A stretch of 64,000 nucleotides of DNA from Amycolatopsis sp. CA-126428 (GTDB lineage Bacteria > Actinomycetota > Actinomycetes > Mycobacteriales > Pseudonocardiaceae), in the NCBI RefSeq assembly GCF_002904335.1, contig NZ_PPHF01000155.1:124001-188000 (forward strand), given 5' to 3'. The position numbers and the translations under genes were made by a program. The notes beneath the pieces are model-generated. The model saw only the letters and a program-made list of their open reading frames with translations, was not told where the DNA came from and ran no database searches. This document shows, in pieces, positions 38,884 to 47,943 of this stretch (its first letter is position 1; each line of letters begins with the position of its first letter).

Positions 38884-39738
38884 ATGGACAACACCAGGGG
38901 CATCTCGGGTCCCGCGCTGCCTGCGGCGTACTTCTCCTCGGCGACGTCGTCGTTTTCGGACTTCCTGCGCGTGCAGGCGCCGGAGCTGCTGCCCGAGCGG
39001 CGCGTGGCGCCGGGCGTGGCCGAGCTGGGCATCCCGCACGGGACGACGATCGTCGCGTGCACGTTCGCGGGCGGTGTGCTGATCGCGGGTGACCGGCGGG
39101 CGACGTCGGGCAACCTGATCGCGAGCCGCGACATCGAAAAGGTGCACGTCACCGACGAGTATTCGGCGGTCGGCATCGCGGGCACGGCGGGGCTGGCCGT
39201 GGAGATGGTGCGGCTGTACGCGGTCGAGCTGGCGCACTACGAGAAGATCGAGGGCGTTTCGCTGTCGCTGGACGGCAAGACGAACAAGCTGGCCGGGATG
39301 GTCAAGGCGAACCTCGAGATGGCGATGGCCGGGCTGGCGGCGATCCCGCTGTTCGTGGGGTACGACCTGGAGGCCGAGGACGCCAAGCACGCCGGGCGGA
39401 TCGTGTCGTACGACGCCGCGGGCGGCCGCTACGAGGAGAACGGCGGGTACGCCGGGATCGGTTCGGGTTCGCTGTTCGCGAAATCCGCGCTGAAGAAGCT
39501 GCACGACCCGGACGCCGACGTCGAAGGCGCGATCCGCGTCGCGGTGGAGGCCCTGTACGACGCGGCGGACGACGACACGGCATCGGGCGGCCCGGACCTG
39601 GTGCGGCGAATCTTCCCGAGCGTCGTGACGATCACCGCGGAGCGCGGCGCCGTCCAGCTGCCCGAGTCCGAGACCGCGGCGGTCGCGGAGGCCGTGGTGG
39701 CGGGGCGGATCGAGCGCCAGCAGCGTCGGCTCGCCTGA
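38884..39738 (+). CDS. prcB: Proteasome beta subunit
   Basis: 284 aa N-terminal-nucleophile hydrolase. The propeptide is residues 1-53, cleaved at PHG/TTIVA to expose Thr54. The catalytic Asp/Lys partners are in LIAGDRRATSGN and DIEKVHV, and SGSLFAKSALKKL and YDAADDDTASGG follow. It forms the two inner rings of the 20S core with PrcA. No strong ribosome binding site precedes the ATG, so it may rely on coupling or an unusual start; the gap after pup is 112 bp with no other gene. Confidence 0.98.
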   Translation: MDNTRGISGPALPAAYFSSATSSFSDFLRVQAPELLPERRVAPGVAELGIPHGTTIVACTFAGGVLIAGDRRATSGNLIASRDIEKVHVTDEYSAVGIAGTAGLAVEMVRLYAVELAHYEKIEGVSLSLDGKTNKLAGMVKANLEMAMAGLAAIPLFVGYDLEAEDAKHAGRIVSYDAAGGRYEENGGYAGIGSGSLFAKSALKKLHDPDADVEGAIRVAVEALYDAADDDTASGGPDLVRRIFPSVVTITAERGAVQLPESETAAVAEAVVAGRIERQQRRLA

Positions 39739-39792
39739 CTCCGGAGCTGAACCAGTGAACGTTGGAACACCGAAAGACCTGGAGCGCACACC

Positions 39793-40584
39793 GTGACGAT
39801 GCCGTTGTATGCCTCTCCCGAGCAGCTGATGCGGGAGCGTTCCGAGCTGGCGCGCAAGGGCATCGCGCGCGGCCGGAGCGTGGTGGTGCTGAAGTACTCG
39901 GGTGGCGTGCTGTTCGTGGCGGAGAACCCGTCGGCGACGCTGCACAAGGTCTCCGAGATCTACGACCGGATCGGCTTCGCCGCGGTCGGCCGCTACAGCG
40001 AGTTCGAGAACCTGCGCGTGGCGGGCATCCGCCACGCGGACCTGAAGGGCTACCAGTACGACCGCCGTGACGTGAGCGCACGGGCGCTGGCGAACGCGTA
40101 CGCGGCAACGCTGGGCAGCATCTTCACCGAGCAGCTCAAGCCGTTCGAGGTCGAGGTCTGCGTGGCGGAGGTAGCGGCGACCGCGGCGGAGGACCAGCTG
40201 TACCGCCTGACCTACGACGGCTCGATCTTCGACGAGCCGCAGTACATCGTGATGGGCGGCCAGAACGAGAAGATCGCGGCCAAGCTGAAGGAGACGTTCG
40301 AGGACGGCCTGGACCTGCAGGCGGCCCTGGGCGTGGCGGTGGCGGCCCTGCGGACACCGACCCAGCCGGCCCCGTCGACGTCATCGGCGGGCTCGTCTTC
40401 TTCGGCGAACACCTCGGCCAACGGCAACGGCGAGGCCGACCCGATCAAGCTGGAGGTGGCGGTTCTGGACCGCGACCGCCCGCGGCGCGCATTCCGCCGC
40501 CTGACGGGGGCAGCACTGGACACCCTGCTGCCGGTCCCGGACCCGAAGGGCGAGGAGCCGGAGGCCAAGCCCGAAGGCGAGTGA
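39793..40584 (+). CDS. prcA: Proteasome alpha subunit
   Basis: 263 aa. The alpha-type N-terminus (YASPEQLMRERSELARKGIA) gates the core and no catalytic Thr is exposed. ENPSATLHKVSEIYDRIGFA and YDRRDVSARALANAYA are typical. A Ser/Asn/Ala-rich insert (about 195-215) is a surface loop longer than in M. tuberculosis, and the C-terminal tail is acidic. GTG 39793 start, ATG 39799 is possible. Forms one operon with prcB (54-bp gap) and ends before a strong terminator. Confidence 0.98.
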   Translation: MTMPLYASPEQLMRERSELARKGIARGRSVVVLKYSGGVLFVAENPSATLHKVSEIYDRIGFAAVGRYSEFENLRVAGIRHADLKGYQYDRRDVSARALANAYAATLGSIFTEQLKPFEVEVCVAEVAATAAEDQLYRLTYDGSIFDEPQYIVMGGQNEKIAAKLKETFEDGLDLQAALGVAVAALRTPTQPAPSTSSAGSSSSANTSANGNGEADPIKLEVAVLDRDRPRRAFRRLTGAALDTLLPVPDPKGEEPEAKPEGE

Positions 40585-40601
40585 ATGCCTGAACGAACAG
40601 A

Positions 40602-40633
40602 AGCGGGGCGTGGCCAGAAGGCCGCGCCCCGCT
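40602..40633 (+). terminator. Terminator after prcA
   Basis: AGCGGGGCGTGGCC (40602-40615) pairs with GGCCGCGCCCCGCT (40620-40633) around AGAA, one G-T wobble. Outer bases extend the pairing. No gene is seen between here and 40753. Confidence 0.85.
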
Positions 40634-40752
40634 CCCGTTCCGGTCAGGCACCCCGCCCTCGGCCACACCCTCTGCCGACCGATACGCAGCCGCTGAACAA
40701 TCCGGCGTTCGGGCCGGCGGGAGAAATCCGGCAGGGCTAACTCCGGCAGGGT

Positions 40753-41988
40753 TCAGGACGTAGCCGGAGAAGTCCGAAAATTCTGATCAGCAAAAGCAAG
40801 CAGATAAGGCAACGTAGCCCGAGCGGTATGCCAGGTGTGGTTGAACCCCCGCTCAGCATGCACCACCGCCTCCTGCCCCCGGGCATGCAGAGCATCAGCG
40901 ATCCGGCGCGCCGTCGAGACGTCGGTAGGCGCACCGGTGCCGACCGCGAGCATCACCGAAATCGGCGCCGGGAACTGCATCGCCGGCAGGTACCGGCGGG
41001 GCGTGTTGGCCGCGATGGCCGCCCGGTTGCCGTCGAGGATGCCGACCGAGTCGTTGAGGTCGTCGTAGGGCAGGGCGATCACCAGGGTGGCGAACTCGTC
41101 GACGTGGTGGAGGCCGATGTTGAGCGCGCCGAAGCCGCCGCCGGACATGCCGCCCAGCGCCCGGTGGGTGCGGTCGGCGAGCGTGCGGTAGCGCTGGTCG
41201 ACGCCCGGGACCACGGTGCCGGCCAGGTAGCTCTCCAGCTGCGGGCCGCCGGGCACGTTCAGGCACTCCCAGTCGGTGCTGGGGTTGCCGGCGGTCAGGT
41301 CGACGCTGACCACGATCATCGGTGCGATGACGTTGGCCTGCTGGAGCGCCAGGAGGGAGCCGGGGGCGTCGCCGGAGGTGAGCCAGTCGCGGGGGCCGCC
41401 GAAGGGGTAGCCGTGGATCAGGTAGACGACCGGGTAGCGGCGGGTGGGGTCGCTGTCGTACCCCGGCGGGAGGATGACGTAGTTGCTGCCCGACGGGATC
41501 CCGTGGGCGGGGTCGGGGAGGTTGACGACGTCGATCCGCTGCCCGGCGGCCGCCGCGCCCGCGCCGGGGTGCGGCGCGGGCGACGACGAATCCGACGAGG
41601 AATCCGGAGACGAGCCCGACGACGGCTCGGGGGCCTCCTTGCCGTCGTCGAGCAGGCGGCCGGCGAGGTTGACGACGCCGGGGCCGCGCTGGAGGAGCCG
41701 GGCCAGGTCGTCGGAGGTGCGGACGTACCCGACGTAGCTGTTGACGGCGGTGACCGACGCCAGCAGCAGGAGCACGCCGAAGGCGGTGAACCCCCAGCGC
41801 CGGACGCGGCGGCGGTACCACAGCGTGACCACGACGGCGAGGACGGCAACGGCGGCCGAGGCGAAGCCGAGCCAGATGAGCGGTGACTCGAGCGGGCCCA
41901 GGTCGCGGGCGCGGGCGGTGACGTCACCCGGCAGCACCGGGTCGCTCGCGGCCCGGTGGATGGCGCTCGCCAGGCCCAGCCCGTCCAT
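40753..41988 (-). CDS. Membrane-anchored esterase of the antigen 85/esterase D family
   Basis: 411 aa. N-terminal region has two or three membrane helices (IWLGFASAAVAVLAVVVTLW, then GFTAFGVLLLLASVTAVNSY), followed by a Ser/Pro/Gly linker (about 115-150) and an alpha/beta hydrolase (about 155-405). The nucleophile Ser is in GGMSGGGFGALN, and VVYLIHGYPFGGPRDWLTSG and RGFNHTWHTARATLPY (His) complete the triad region. Antigen 85-like proteins are mycolyl transferases, but Amycolatopsis lacks mycolates, so an esterase acting outside the membrane is more likely. Confidence 0.88.
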   Translation of the reverse strand: MDGLGLASAIHRAASDPVLPGDVTARARDLGPLESPLIWLGFASAAVAVLAVVVTLWYRRRVRRWGFTAFGVLLLLASVTAVNSYVGYVRTSDDLARLLQRGPGVVNLAGRLLDDGKEAPEPSSGSSPDSSSDSSSPAPHPGAGAAAAGQRIDVVNLPDPAHGIPSGSNYVILPPGYDSDPTRRYPVVYLIHGYPFGGPRDWLTSGDAPGSLLALQQANVIAPMIVVSVDLTAGNPSTDWECLNVPGGPQLESYLAGTVVPGVDQRYRTLADRTHRALGGMSGGGFGALNIGLHHVDEFATLVIALPYDDLNDSVGILDGNRAAIAANTPRRYLPAMQFPAPISVMLAVGTGAPTDVSTARRIADALHARGQEAVVHAERGFNHTWHTARATLPYLLAFADQNFRTSPATS

Positions 41989-42091
41989 CGATTCCCCGCC
42001 CGTCCCCTGGCCGCGGGCAGGAGGGCCCGCAACTCGATCACGAAGCTAGCGAGGACTCCCTGTGGGTTCGTTGAGAGAAGGTAAAGCAACC

Positions 42092-43639
42092 TCACAGCCG
42101 GTAGAGCGTCAGGGCGCGGGGACGGGACCGGAAGCGGAACCGGTTGCCGAGCGGGCCGACCTCGCCGTCGGTGGCGACGCGGCGGTTGCCGTCGAGCAGC
42201 TCGACGTCCAGTTCGGGCAGGTCCAGCTCCTGGTAGACGTGACTGGCGGCGAGGCTGCGGGTGATCATCGCGAGCAGGAACCGGGCCCGGGAGTAGGGCA
42301 GGTCGGCGCGCAGGTAGCGGATGTCGAGCAGGCCGGTGTCGAGCGCCGGGCGCCGGCTCGGGGCGAACCCCTTCGGCGCGTACGTGCCGTTGCCGACGAA
42401 CAGCAGCCAGACCTGCGTCCGCTTGCCGTTGAGCCGGACGGTCAGCGGCTTGGCGTGCCGCAGCGTCCTGGCCAGCGCGATCGCCGCCGAAGGCCACTTC
42501 GGGTGCTTCTCCTGCAGCTTCTCCCGCAGCCGGACCATCTCCGGGTAGCCGCCGAGGCTGGCGGTGTTGACGAACCAGCGGTGGTCCGGCTCGCCGGCGC
42601 CGTCGATCTCGACTTCGCCCAGGTCGACGCGGACCGCGTTGCCGACCTCGGTGGCCGCGTCGGCGTCGGGCATGGAGCTGACGCCGACGTCGCGGGCGAA
42701 GTGGTTGAGCGTCCCCGCCGGGACCAGCGCGAGCGGCAGGTCGCGCTCGGCGGCGACCGAGGCCACCGCCGCGACGGTGCCGTCCCCACCCGCGACGGCC
42801 AGCGCGCGGACCGTGCCACGGGCGTCGATCTCGGCTTCGAGCTGGGCGCGCAGGCCGCGCTCGGGGTCCGGGTAGAGCAGCGTGGCCTTGGGCCAGGCGA
42901 ACTTGACGTCCTCGGTCGGGTCCTGGCCCGCCACGCCGGAGTTCGGGTTGACGACGGCGAGCATGTCCTCGCCGTCGACCATCTCGGGCGCGTCGGCGTG
43001 GTGGGCGGTGCGGCCTGGGACGTCGTCGTGCAGCGGCCACCAGTGCCGGGTGGCCAGTCCCACGCCGACGCCGATGCCCAGGCCGACGCCGACGTCGGAC
43101 GGCCAGTGCACGCCGGTGTGGACCCGCGAGTAGGCCACGGCCAGCGCCAGCGGCGCCACCACGAGCCCGGCCTGCGGCGACTCCATCGCCACCGCCGTCG
43201 CGAACGCGGCCGCGGACGCGGAGTGGCCGGAGGGGAAGGACGAGGACGTGGGCCGTTTCCGCAGGCGGCGACGCATCGGCGTCTCTTCTTCGGCCGGTCG
43301 GCGGCGGGGGAAGAGCGGCTTGCCGATCAGGTTGGCCGCGGCGCTGGCCCCGGCGATCGCCACGACCCCGCGCAGCGCTCCCCGGCGGGTCGCGCCCGGG
43401 CGGGTGGCCAGCAGCGCGGCGACCCCCCACCACAGGCGCGACTTGTTCGCCGATTTCGACAGCGTCATCAGTGCGTCGTCGACCTTCGAGGCGGGGAGCG
43501 CGGCACTGCGGCGCATCAGGGCGCGGTCGGTCCGGCCGACCCGCCGGAAGGCCCGGATGAGCTGGTGTGACAAGGAGTCCGCCTTCCGCACGTCGTCAAG
43601 AGCTGTGCTCCAATCGTGCCTGATTCGGGGAGATTTCAC
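42092..43639 (-). CDS. PAP2 phosphatase - diacylglycerol kinase fusion
   Basis: 515 aa. The N-terminal half is a PAP2 phosphatase: KPLFPRRRPAEEE (K-x6-RP), SSSFPSGHSASAAAFA and YSRVHTGVHWPSDVGVG. The C-terminal half (about 225-515) is a lipid kinase: LAVVNPNSG, LAVAGGDGTVAAVASVA, LALVPAGTLNHFARDVG and FVGNGTYAPKGFAPS. One polypeptide could remove one phosphate and add another on lipids such as polyprenol or phosphatidate. GTG start, divergent from pafA, with TACGCC 7 nt upstream. Confidence 0.92.
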   Translation of the reverse strand: MKSPRIRHDWSTALDDVRKADSLSHQLIRAFRRVGRTDRALMRRSAALPASKVDDALMTLSKSANKSRLWWGVAALLATRPGATRRGALRGVVAIAGASAAANLIGKPLFPRRRPAEEETPMRRRLRKRPTSSSFPSGHSASAAAFATAVAMESPQAGLVVAPLALAVAYSRVHTGVHWPSDVGVGLGIGVGVGLATRHWWPLHDDVPGRTAHHADAPEMVDGEDMLAVVNPNSGVAGQDPTEDVKFAWPKATLLYPDPERGLRAQLEAEIDARGTVRALAVAGGDGTVAAVASVAAERDLPLALVPAGTLNHFARDVGVSSMPDADAATEVGNAVRVDLGEVEIDGAGEPDHRWFVNTASLGGYPEMVRLREKLQEKHPKWPSAAIALARTLRHAKPLTVRLNGKRTQVWLLFVGNGTYAPKGFAPSRRPALDTGLLDIRYLRADLPYSRARFLLAMITRSLAASHVYQELDLPELDVELLDGNRRVATDGEVGPLGNRFRFRSRPRALTLYRL

Positions 43640-43646
43640 CGTCTGT

Positions 43647-43710
43647 GGCGTACTGGGGGCGTGTCGACGCCCGAACGGCGCACCGTCGACGGGGGTGCAG
43701 CGCCTACTCT
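43647..43710. promoter_or_regulatory. Divergent promoters of pafA and the lipid enzyme gene
   Basis: TACTCT (43705-43710) ends 6 nt before ATG 43717 of pafA. On the other strand TACGCC (complement of 43647-43652) ends 7 nt before the lipid enzyme GTG. This settles pafA's start at 43717 and not at 43645. Confidence 0.6.
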
Positions 43711-43716
43711 GGTGGA

Positions 43717-45075
43717 ATGCAGCGGCGGATCTTTGGCATCGAGACCGAGTTCGGGGTCACGTGCACCTTCCACGGACAGCGCAGGCTCTCGCCCGACGAG
43801 GTGGCGCGCTACCTGTTCAGGCGGGTCGTGTCGTGGGGACGCTCCTCCAACGTGTTCCTGTCGAACGGCTCGCGGCTCTACCTCGACGTCGGCTCGCACC
43901 CCGAGTACGCGACGGCCGAATGTGACGATCTGGTCCAGCTCGTCACGCACGACAAGGCCGGGGAGCGGATCCTCGAGGACCTGCTGGTCGACGCCGAACG
44001 GCGGCTCGCCGACGAAGGCATCGGCGGCGACATCTTCCTGTTCAAGAACAACACCGACTCGGCGGGCAACTCCTACGGTTGCCACGAGAACTACCTGGTG
44101 ACCCGGGCGGGGGAGTTCTCCCGGATCGCGGACGTGCTGCTCCCGTTCCTGGTGACCCGCCAGCTCATCTGCGGCGCCGGCAAGGTGCTGCAGACCCCGC
44201 GGGGCGCGGTCTACTGCCTGTCCCAGCGGGCGGAGCACATCTGGGAGGGCGTCTCCAGCGCCACGACGCGCTCGCGGCCGATCATCAACACCCGGGACGA
44301 GCCGCACGCCGACGCCGAGCGCTACCGGCGCCTGCACGTCATCGTGGGCGACTCGAACATGGCCGAGCCGACGACCATGCTGAAGGTCGGCTCGGCGAAC
44401 CTGGTGCTCGAGATGATCGAGGCCGGCGTCCAGTTCCGCGACTTCACCCTGGACAACCCGATCCGGGCCATCCGCGAGATCAGCCACGACCTCACCGGCC
44501 GCCGCCAGGTGCGGCTGGCCGGCGGGCGCGAGGCCTCGGCGCTGGACATCCAGCGCGAGTACTACGCCCGCGCGGTCCAGCACATCAAGGACAACGGCAC
44601 GACCGCGGCGAACGAGCGCGTCATCGAGCTGTGGGGCCGGGCGCTGGACGCGGTCGAACAGCAGGACTTCGGCAAGATCGACACCGAGATCGACTGGGCG
44701 ATCAAGCACCGGCTGGTCGAGCGCTACCGGCACAAGCACGACCTGGACCTGTCCAGCCCGCGCATCGCCCAGCTCGACCTGGCCTACCACGACATCCGCC
44801 GGGGCCGGGGCATCTTCGACCTGCTCCAGCGCAAGGGCCTGGTCCGCCGGGTCACCGACGACGGCGAGATCGAAGCCGCCAAGGACACCCCGCCCCAGAC
44901 GACCCGCGCGAAGCTGCGCGGCGACTTCATCGCCGCCGCCCAGGCCGCGGGCCGCGACTTCACGGTCGACTGGGTGCACCTGAAGCTGAACGACCAGGCC
45001 CAGCGCACGGTCCTGTGCAAGGACCCGTTCCGTTCGGTCGACGAGCGGGTCGAACGTCTGATCAGCTCCCTCTAG
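43717..45075 (+). CDS. pafA: Pup--protein ligase PafA
   Basis: 452 aa, the same length as M. tuberculosis PafA. Glutamine-synthetase-like enzyme that phosphorylates Pup's terminal Glu and joins it to lysines. MQRRIFGIETEFGV places the metal-binding Glu at 9. KNNTDSAGNSYGCHENYLVT, RPIINTRDEPHADAERYRRL and VGDSNMAEPTTMLKVG are diagnostic. It is separated from prcA by two unrelated minus-strand genes and followed by the 45.1-kb palindrome. Very sure. Confidence 0.98.
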   Translation: MQRRIFGIETEFGVTCTFHGQRRLSPDEVARYLFRRVVSWGRSSNVFLSNGSRLYLDVGSHPEYATAECDDLVQLVTHDKAGERILEDLLVDAERRLADEGIGGDIFLFKNNTDSAGNSYGCHENYLVTRAGEFSRIADVLLPFLVTRQLICGAGKVLQTPRGAVYCLSQRAEHIWEGVSSATTRSRPIINTRDEPHADAERYRRLHVIVGDSNMAEPTTMLKVGSANLVLEMIEAGVQFRDFTLDNPIRAIREISHDLTGRRQVRLAGGREASALDIQREYYARAVQHIKDNGTTAANERVIELWGRALDAVEQQDFGKIDTEIDWAIKHRLVERYRHKHDLDLSSPRIAQLDLAYHDIRRGRGIFDLLQRKGLVRRVTDDGEIEAAKDTPPQTTRAKLRGDFIAAAQAAGRDFTVDWVHLKLNDQAQRTVLCKDPFRSVDERVERLISSL

Positions 45076-45081
45076 CCCGTA

Positions 45082-45133
45082 CCCGTCGTGAGTGGTAACG
45101 CGGGTTCTAACCCGCCTTACCACTCACGACGGG
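45082..45133. repeat. Dispersed palindrome, copy 2
   Basis: Arms 45082-45106 and 45109-45133 pair at 24 of 25 positions around CT. The core is the 44-nt element of 21831-21874 (41 of 44 identical), and the single stem mismatch is at the same place in both. Lies 6 bp after pafA, before a same-strand gene. Confidence 0.85.
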
Positions 45134-45185
45134 GATCGGGGCGTTCCCGACGAAAGTCGCGTGACGGGTGCGGCAGGATCGCCGC

Positions 45186-46208
45186 ATGCGTGTCGTGCTG
45201 ATCGTGGTCGCCTTACTGGTTTCGCTCGCGGTTCCGGCGTCGGCGGGGGAGCACCTGCCCGCCTGGGAGCTGAAGGCGACCGGCGTCACCGCCCAGTTCC
45301 GCGGCCTGGCCGCGGTCAGCGCCCGGGTCGCCTGGGTCAGCGGTACGCAGGGCACCGTCCTGCGCACGGTCGACGGCGGCCGCACCTGGGCGCCGGTCGG
45401 GCCGCCCGGGACCGAGGCGCTCCAGTTCCGCGACATCGAGGCCTTCGACGCCGACCACGCCGTGGTCCTCTCGATCGGGCCGGGGACCGACTCCCGCGTC
45501 TACCGGACCGACGACGGCGGCGCGCACTGGCGCCAGACGTTCCAGAACACCGACGCGGCGGCGTTCTACGACTGCCTCGCCTTCTTCGACCCGTGGCGTG
45601 GCCTGGCGATGAGCGACCCCGTCGACGGCCGCTTCCGGGTGCAGACCACCTTCGACGGCGGCCGCAGCTGGCTCCAGGTGCCCGACAGCGGCTTCCCGCC
45701 GGCGCTGCCCGGGGAGGCCGGGTTCGCGGCCAGCGGCCAGTGCGTCACGACGGCGGGCCCGTTCGACGCCTGGCTCGCCACCGGCGGCGGCGCGACCGCC
45801 CGCGTCCTGCACTCCGGCGACGGCGGCCGGCACTGGACGGCGTCGGACACGCCGTTGCCCAGCAGCTCGTCGGCGGGCGTGTTCGCCCTGGCCTTCCGCT
45901 CGCCGTCGCAGGGCATCGCGATCGGTGGCGACTTCGCGAACCCGGGCGCGCCCGGCCCGGCCGTCGCGCTGACCCGGGACCGCGGCCGCACCTGGACGAC
46001 CCCGCCCCAGTACCCCGCCGGCTACCGCTCGGGGCTGGCCTGGCGCGGCGGGACGGTGCTGGCGGTCGGCCCCGGCGGCAGCGACTACAGCCCCGACGGC
46101 GGCCGGCACTGGACGTCGTTCGACACGGGCAGCTTCGACAGCGTCGACTGCGCCGGGGCGGCCTGCTGGGCCAGCGGCGCCGGAGGCCGCGTCGCCCGGC
46201 TTCGCTAG
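45186..46208 (+). CDS. Secreted BNR/YCF48-like beta-propeller protein
   Basis: 340 aa from ATG 45186. A signal peptide is clear (VVLIVVALLVSLAVPASAGE). Six Asp-box motifs of the S/T-x-D-x-G-x-x-W type are spaced about 45-50 residues apart: VDGGRTWA, DDGGAHWR, FDGGRSWL, GDGGRHWT, RDRGRTWT and PDGGRHWT. A six-bladed propeller like plant stress or photosystem assembly proteins is likely. No catalytic residues stand out. It ends 4 bp into the convergent SDR gene. Confidence 0.88.
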   Translation: MRVVLIVVALLVSLAVPASAGEHLPAWELKATGVTAQFRGLAAVSARVAWVSGTQGTVLRTVDGGRTWAPVGPPGTEALQFRDIEAFDADHAVVLSIGPGTDSRVYRTDDGGAHWRQTFQNTDAAAFYDCLAFFDPWRGLAMSDPVDGRFRVQTTFDGGRSWLQVPDSGFPPALPGEAGFAASGQCVTTAGPFDAWLATGGGATARVLHSGDGGRHWTASDTPLPSSSSAGVFALAFRSPSQGIAIGGDFANPGAPGPAVALTRDRGRTWTTPPQYPAGYRSGLAWRGGTVLAVGPGGSDYSPDGGRHWTSFDTGSFDSVDCAGAACWASGAGGRVARLR

Positions 46209-46903
46209 AGCACCTGGCCGGTCGGGCGGACCATGATCTCGTTGACGTCGACCGAGGGCGGCTGCTGCAGGGCGTAGAGGACCGCGCGGCCGATGTCGTC
46301 GGGGTGGAGGTGCGGTTTCTCGCGCTGCTCGTCGGTGAGGATGTCGGTGTCGGTGATGCCGGGGTTGATCAGCGTGACCCGGACGCCGGTGCCGACGGCC
46401 TCCTCGCGGATGGCTCCGGCCATCCCGGTCACGGCCCACTTGGTCACGGAGTACAGGCTCGCGTTGCGGATGTAGCGACCGGCAACGGACCCGGTGATCA
46501 GCAGGTGGCCTGCGGTTTCCTTCAGTGCGGGGAGTGCCGCGCGGGCGGTGTAGGCGGCGCCGAGGACGTTCGTGCGGACCATGGGCTCCCACACGCGCGG
46601 GTCGGGATCGTCGTCGCCGAAGAAGGAGGTCCCGATCCCGATCCCGGCGTTGGCGAAGGCGGCATCGAGCCGTCCGAACTTCTCGACGGTCTCGGCGACG
46701 GCCCGGGAGATGCTCGGCCAGTCACCGACGTCGGCGCCGAGGGCGAGCGCCCGGTCTTCACCGAGTTCGACGGCGAGCGGAGCGACGGATTCGGCCTTGC
46801 GGGCGACGAGGGCGACCTTGAACCCGGAGGCGGCGGCCAGGCGCGCGGTCGCGGCGCCGAGGCCGCGGGACGCACCGGTGATGAGGAGAACGCGATCATC
46901 CAT
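46205..46903 (-). CDS. Short-chain dehydrogenase/reductase
   Basis: 232 aa. NAD(P) site TGASRGLGAATAR, FANAGIGIGT, catalytic Ser in LLITGSVAGRY and YSVTK (Tyr, Lys). The classical SDR type. It begins 9 bp after the quinone oxidoreductase gene ends and is co-transcribed with it, under the HxlR regulator divergent from that pair. Confidence 0.93.
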   Translation of the reverse strand: MDDRVLLITGASRGLGAATARLAAASGFKVALVARKAESVAPLAVELGEDRALALGADVGDWPSISRAVAETVEKFGRLDAAFANAGIGIGTSFFGDDDPDPRVWEPMVRTNVLGAAYTARAALPALKETAGHLLITGSVAGRYIRNASLYSVTKWAVTGMAGAIREEAVGTGVRVTLINPGITDTDILTDEQREKPHLHPDDIGRAVLYALQQPPSVDVNEIMVRPTGQVL

Positions 46904-46912
46904 GGCTCCAGA

Positions 46913-47836
46913 CTAGGGAGTCAGGACGAGCCGGCCGCGCAGTCCGCCCGCGGCCAGCCGTTCGTGCGCGGCCCCCGCCTCGGCCAGCGGCAGGGTGCCG
47001 GCGACGCGGAGGGGGAGCGTGCCGTTTTCCGCCAGGCGGGCCAGCTCGGCCAGGCGTCCGCCGTCCGCGCGGATCCAGACGGTGCGGACGCGGATCCCGC
47101 GCAGGGGGATCGGGGCGGCGCCCGCGGCGAAGGCCACGAACTCGCCGCCGCCGCGGACCGCGTCGAGGGCGTCCAAGCCGAGCAGCGCCGTGTCGAGGGC
47201 GGCGTCCACCCCGCCCGGGACCACCGCGCGCACCCGGTCGCCCAGCGACGGCCCGCGTGGCACGAACTCGTCGGCGCCGAAGGCCCGCACCTGGGCTTCG
47301 TCGGCTTCGGAGGCCACGGCGACGACCCGCAGCTTCCGCGCGTGCGCCAGCGCGACGGCATACCCGCCGACCGCGCCGGCCGCCCCGGTGACCAGGACCG
47401 TGCCGGTGGTTTCGACCAGGTCGAGCGCCTGCGCGGCGGTCAGGGCGTTCAGCGGCAGGGTCGCCGCTTCGACCGCCGAAACACCCACCGGAGCGGGCGC
47501 GACCGCCGACGCGTCCAGGACGATCCGCTCGGCGTAGGCGCCGAGCGGCGTGGCGATCCGGTCACGCAGGCCGACCACCGCCTCGCCTGCCCGGAACCCG
47601 GTGTCCCCGGCGTCGTCGATCGACCCGGCGACGTCCCACCCCAGCCCGAGCACCGCCCGCGCCGGAACCACCCCGGCCGCACTCAGCACCCCGCTCCTGG
47701 TCGCCAGGTCCACCGGGTTCACCGCGGCCGCCGCCACCCGGATCCGCACCTGACCCGGACCCGGCTCGGGCACGGGTACCTCGGCGAACTCCAGGACCTC
47801 CGGCCCCCCGAACCGCCGGACCACCACCGCACGCAT
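46913..47836 (-). CDS. Quinone oxidoreductase-like NADP-dependent enzyme
   Basis: 307 aa medium-chain dehydrogenase without zinc Cys. Start MRAVVVRRFGGPEVLEFAEV, cofactor site VLVTGAAGAVGGYAVALAHA, and the C-terminal ERLAAGGLRGRLVLTP. ATG 47836 has GGAGAGGAG upstream. Together with the SDR it forms a two-gene operon likely induced by electrophiles or quinones, which is the usual role of HxlR-controlled pairs (inference). Confidence 0.92.
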   Translation of the reverse strand: MRAVVVRRFGGPEVLEFAEVPVPEPGPGQVRIRVAAAAVNPVDLATRSGVLSAAGVVPARAVLGLGWDVAGSIDDAGDTGFRAGEAVVGLRDRIATPLGAYAERIVLDASAVAPAPVGVSAVEAATLPLNALTAAQALDLVETTGTVLVTGAAGAVGGYAVALAHARKLRVVAVASEADEAQVRAFGADEFVPRGPSLGDRVRAVVPGGVDAALDTALLGLDALDAVRGGGEFVAFAAGAAPIPLRGIRVRTVWIRADGGRLAELARLAENGTLPLRVAGTLPLAEAGAAHERLAAGGLRGRLVLTP

Positions 47837-47880
47837 CGCCTGCTCCTCTCCACCGGGCACCTTCCCCCACGAACGTATGG

Positions 47881-47893
47881 GGAGCTACTCTCC
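47881..47893. promoter_or_regulatory. Possible HxlR operator
   Basis: GGAG-CTACT-CTCC is a small dyad in an AT-richer stretch (47875-47905, TATGGGGAGCTAC to GGGAAGTACG) between the divergent HxlR and oxidoreductase genes. The flanks GTAT and GTAC could be half-sites. Confidence 0.45.
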
Positions 47894-47943
47894 GATGGGA
47901 AGTACGCACCCGCAGGTTCCCTGCTCACCAGGAGGTTCGCCCG

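Noticed and set aside
36887..45075. Glutamine synthetase paralogues
   Set aside because: Both GS-like proteins have the EVEYG/ETEFG starts and NTRDEPHAD segments of Dop and PafA, and lie around pup and prcBA.
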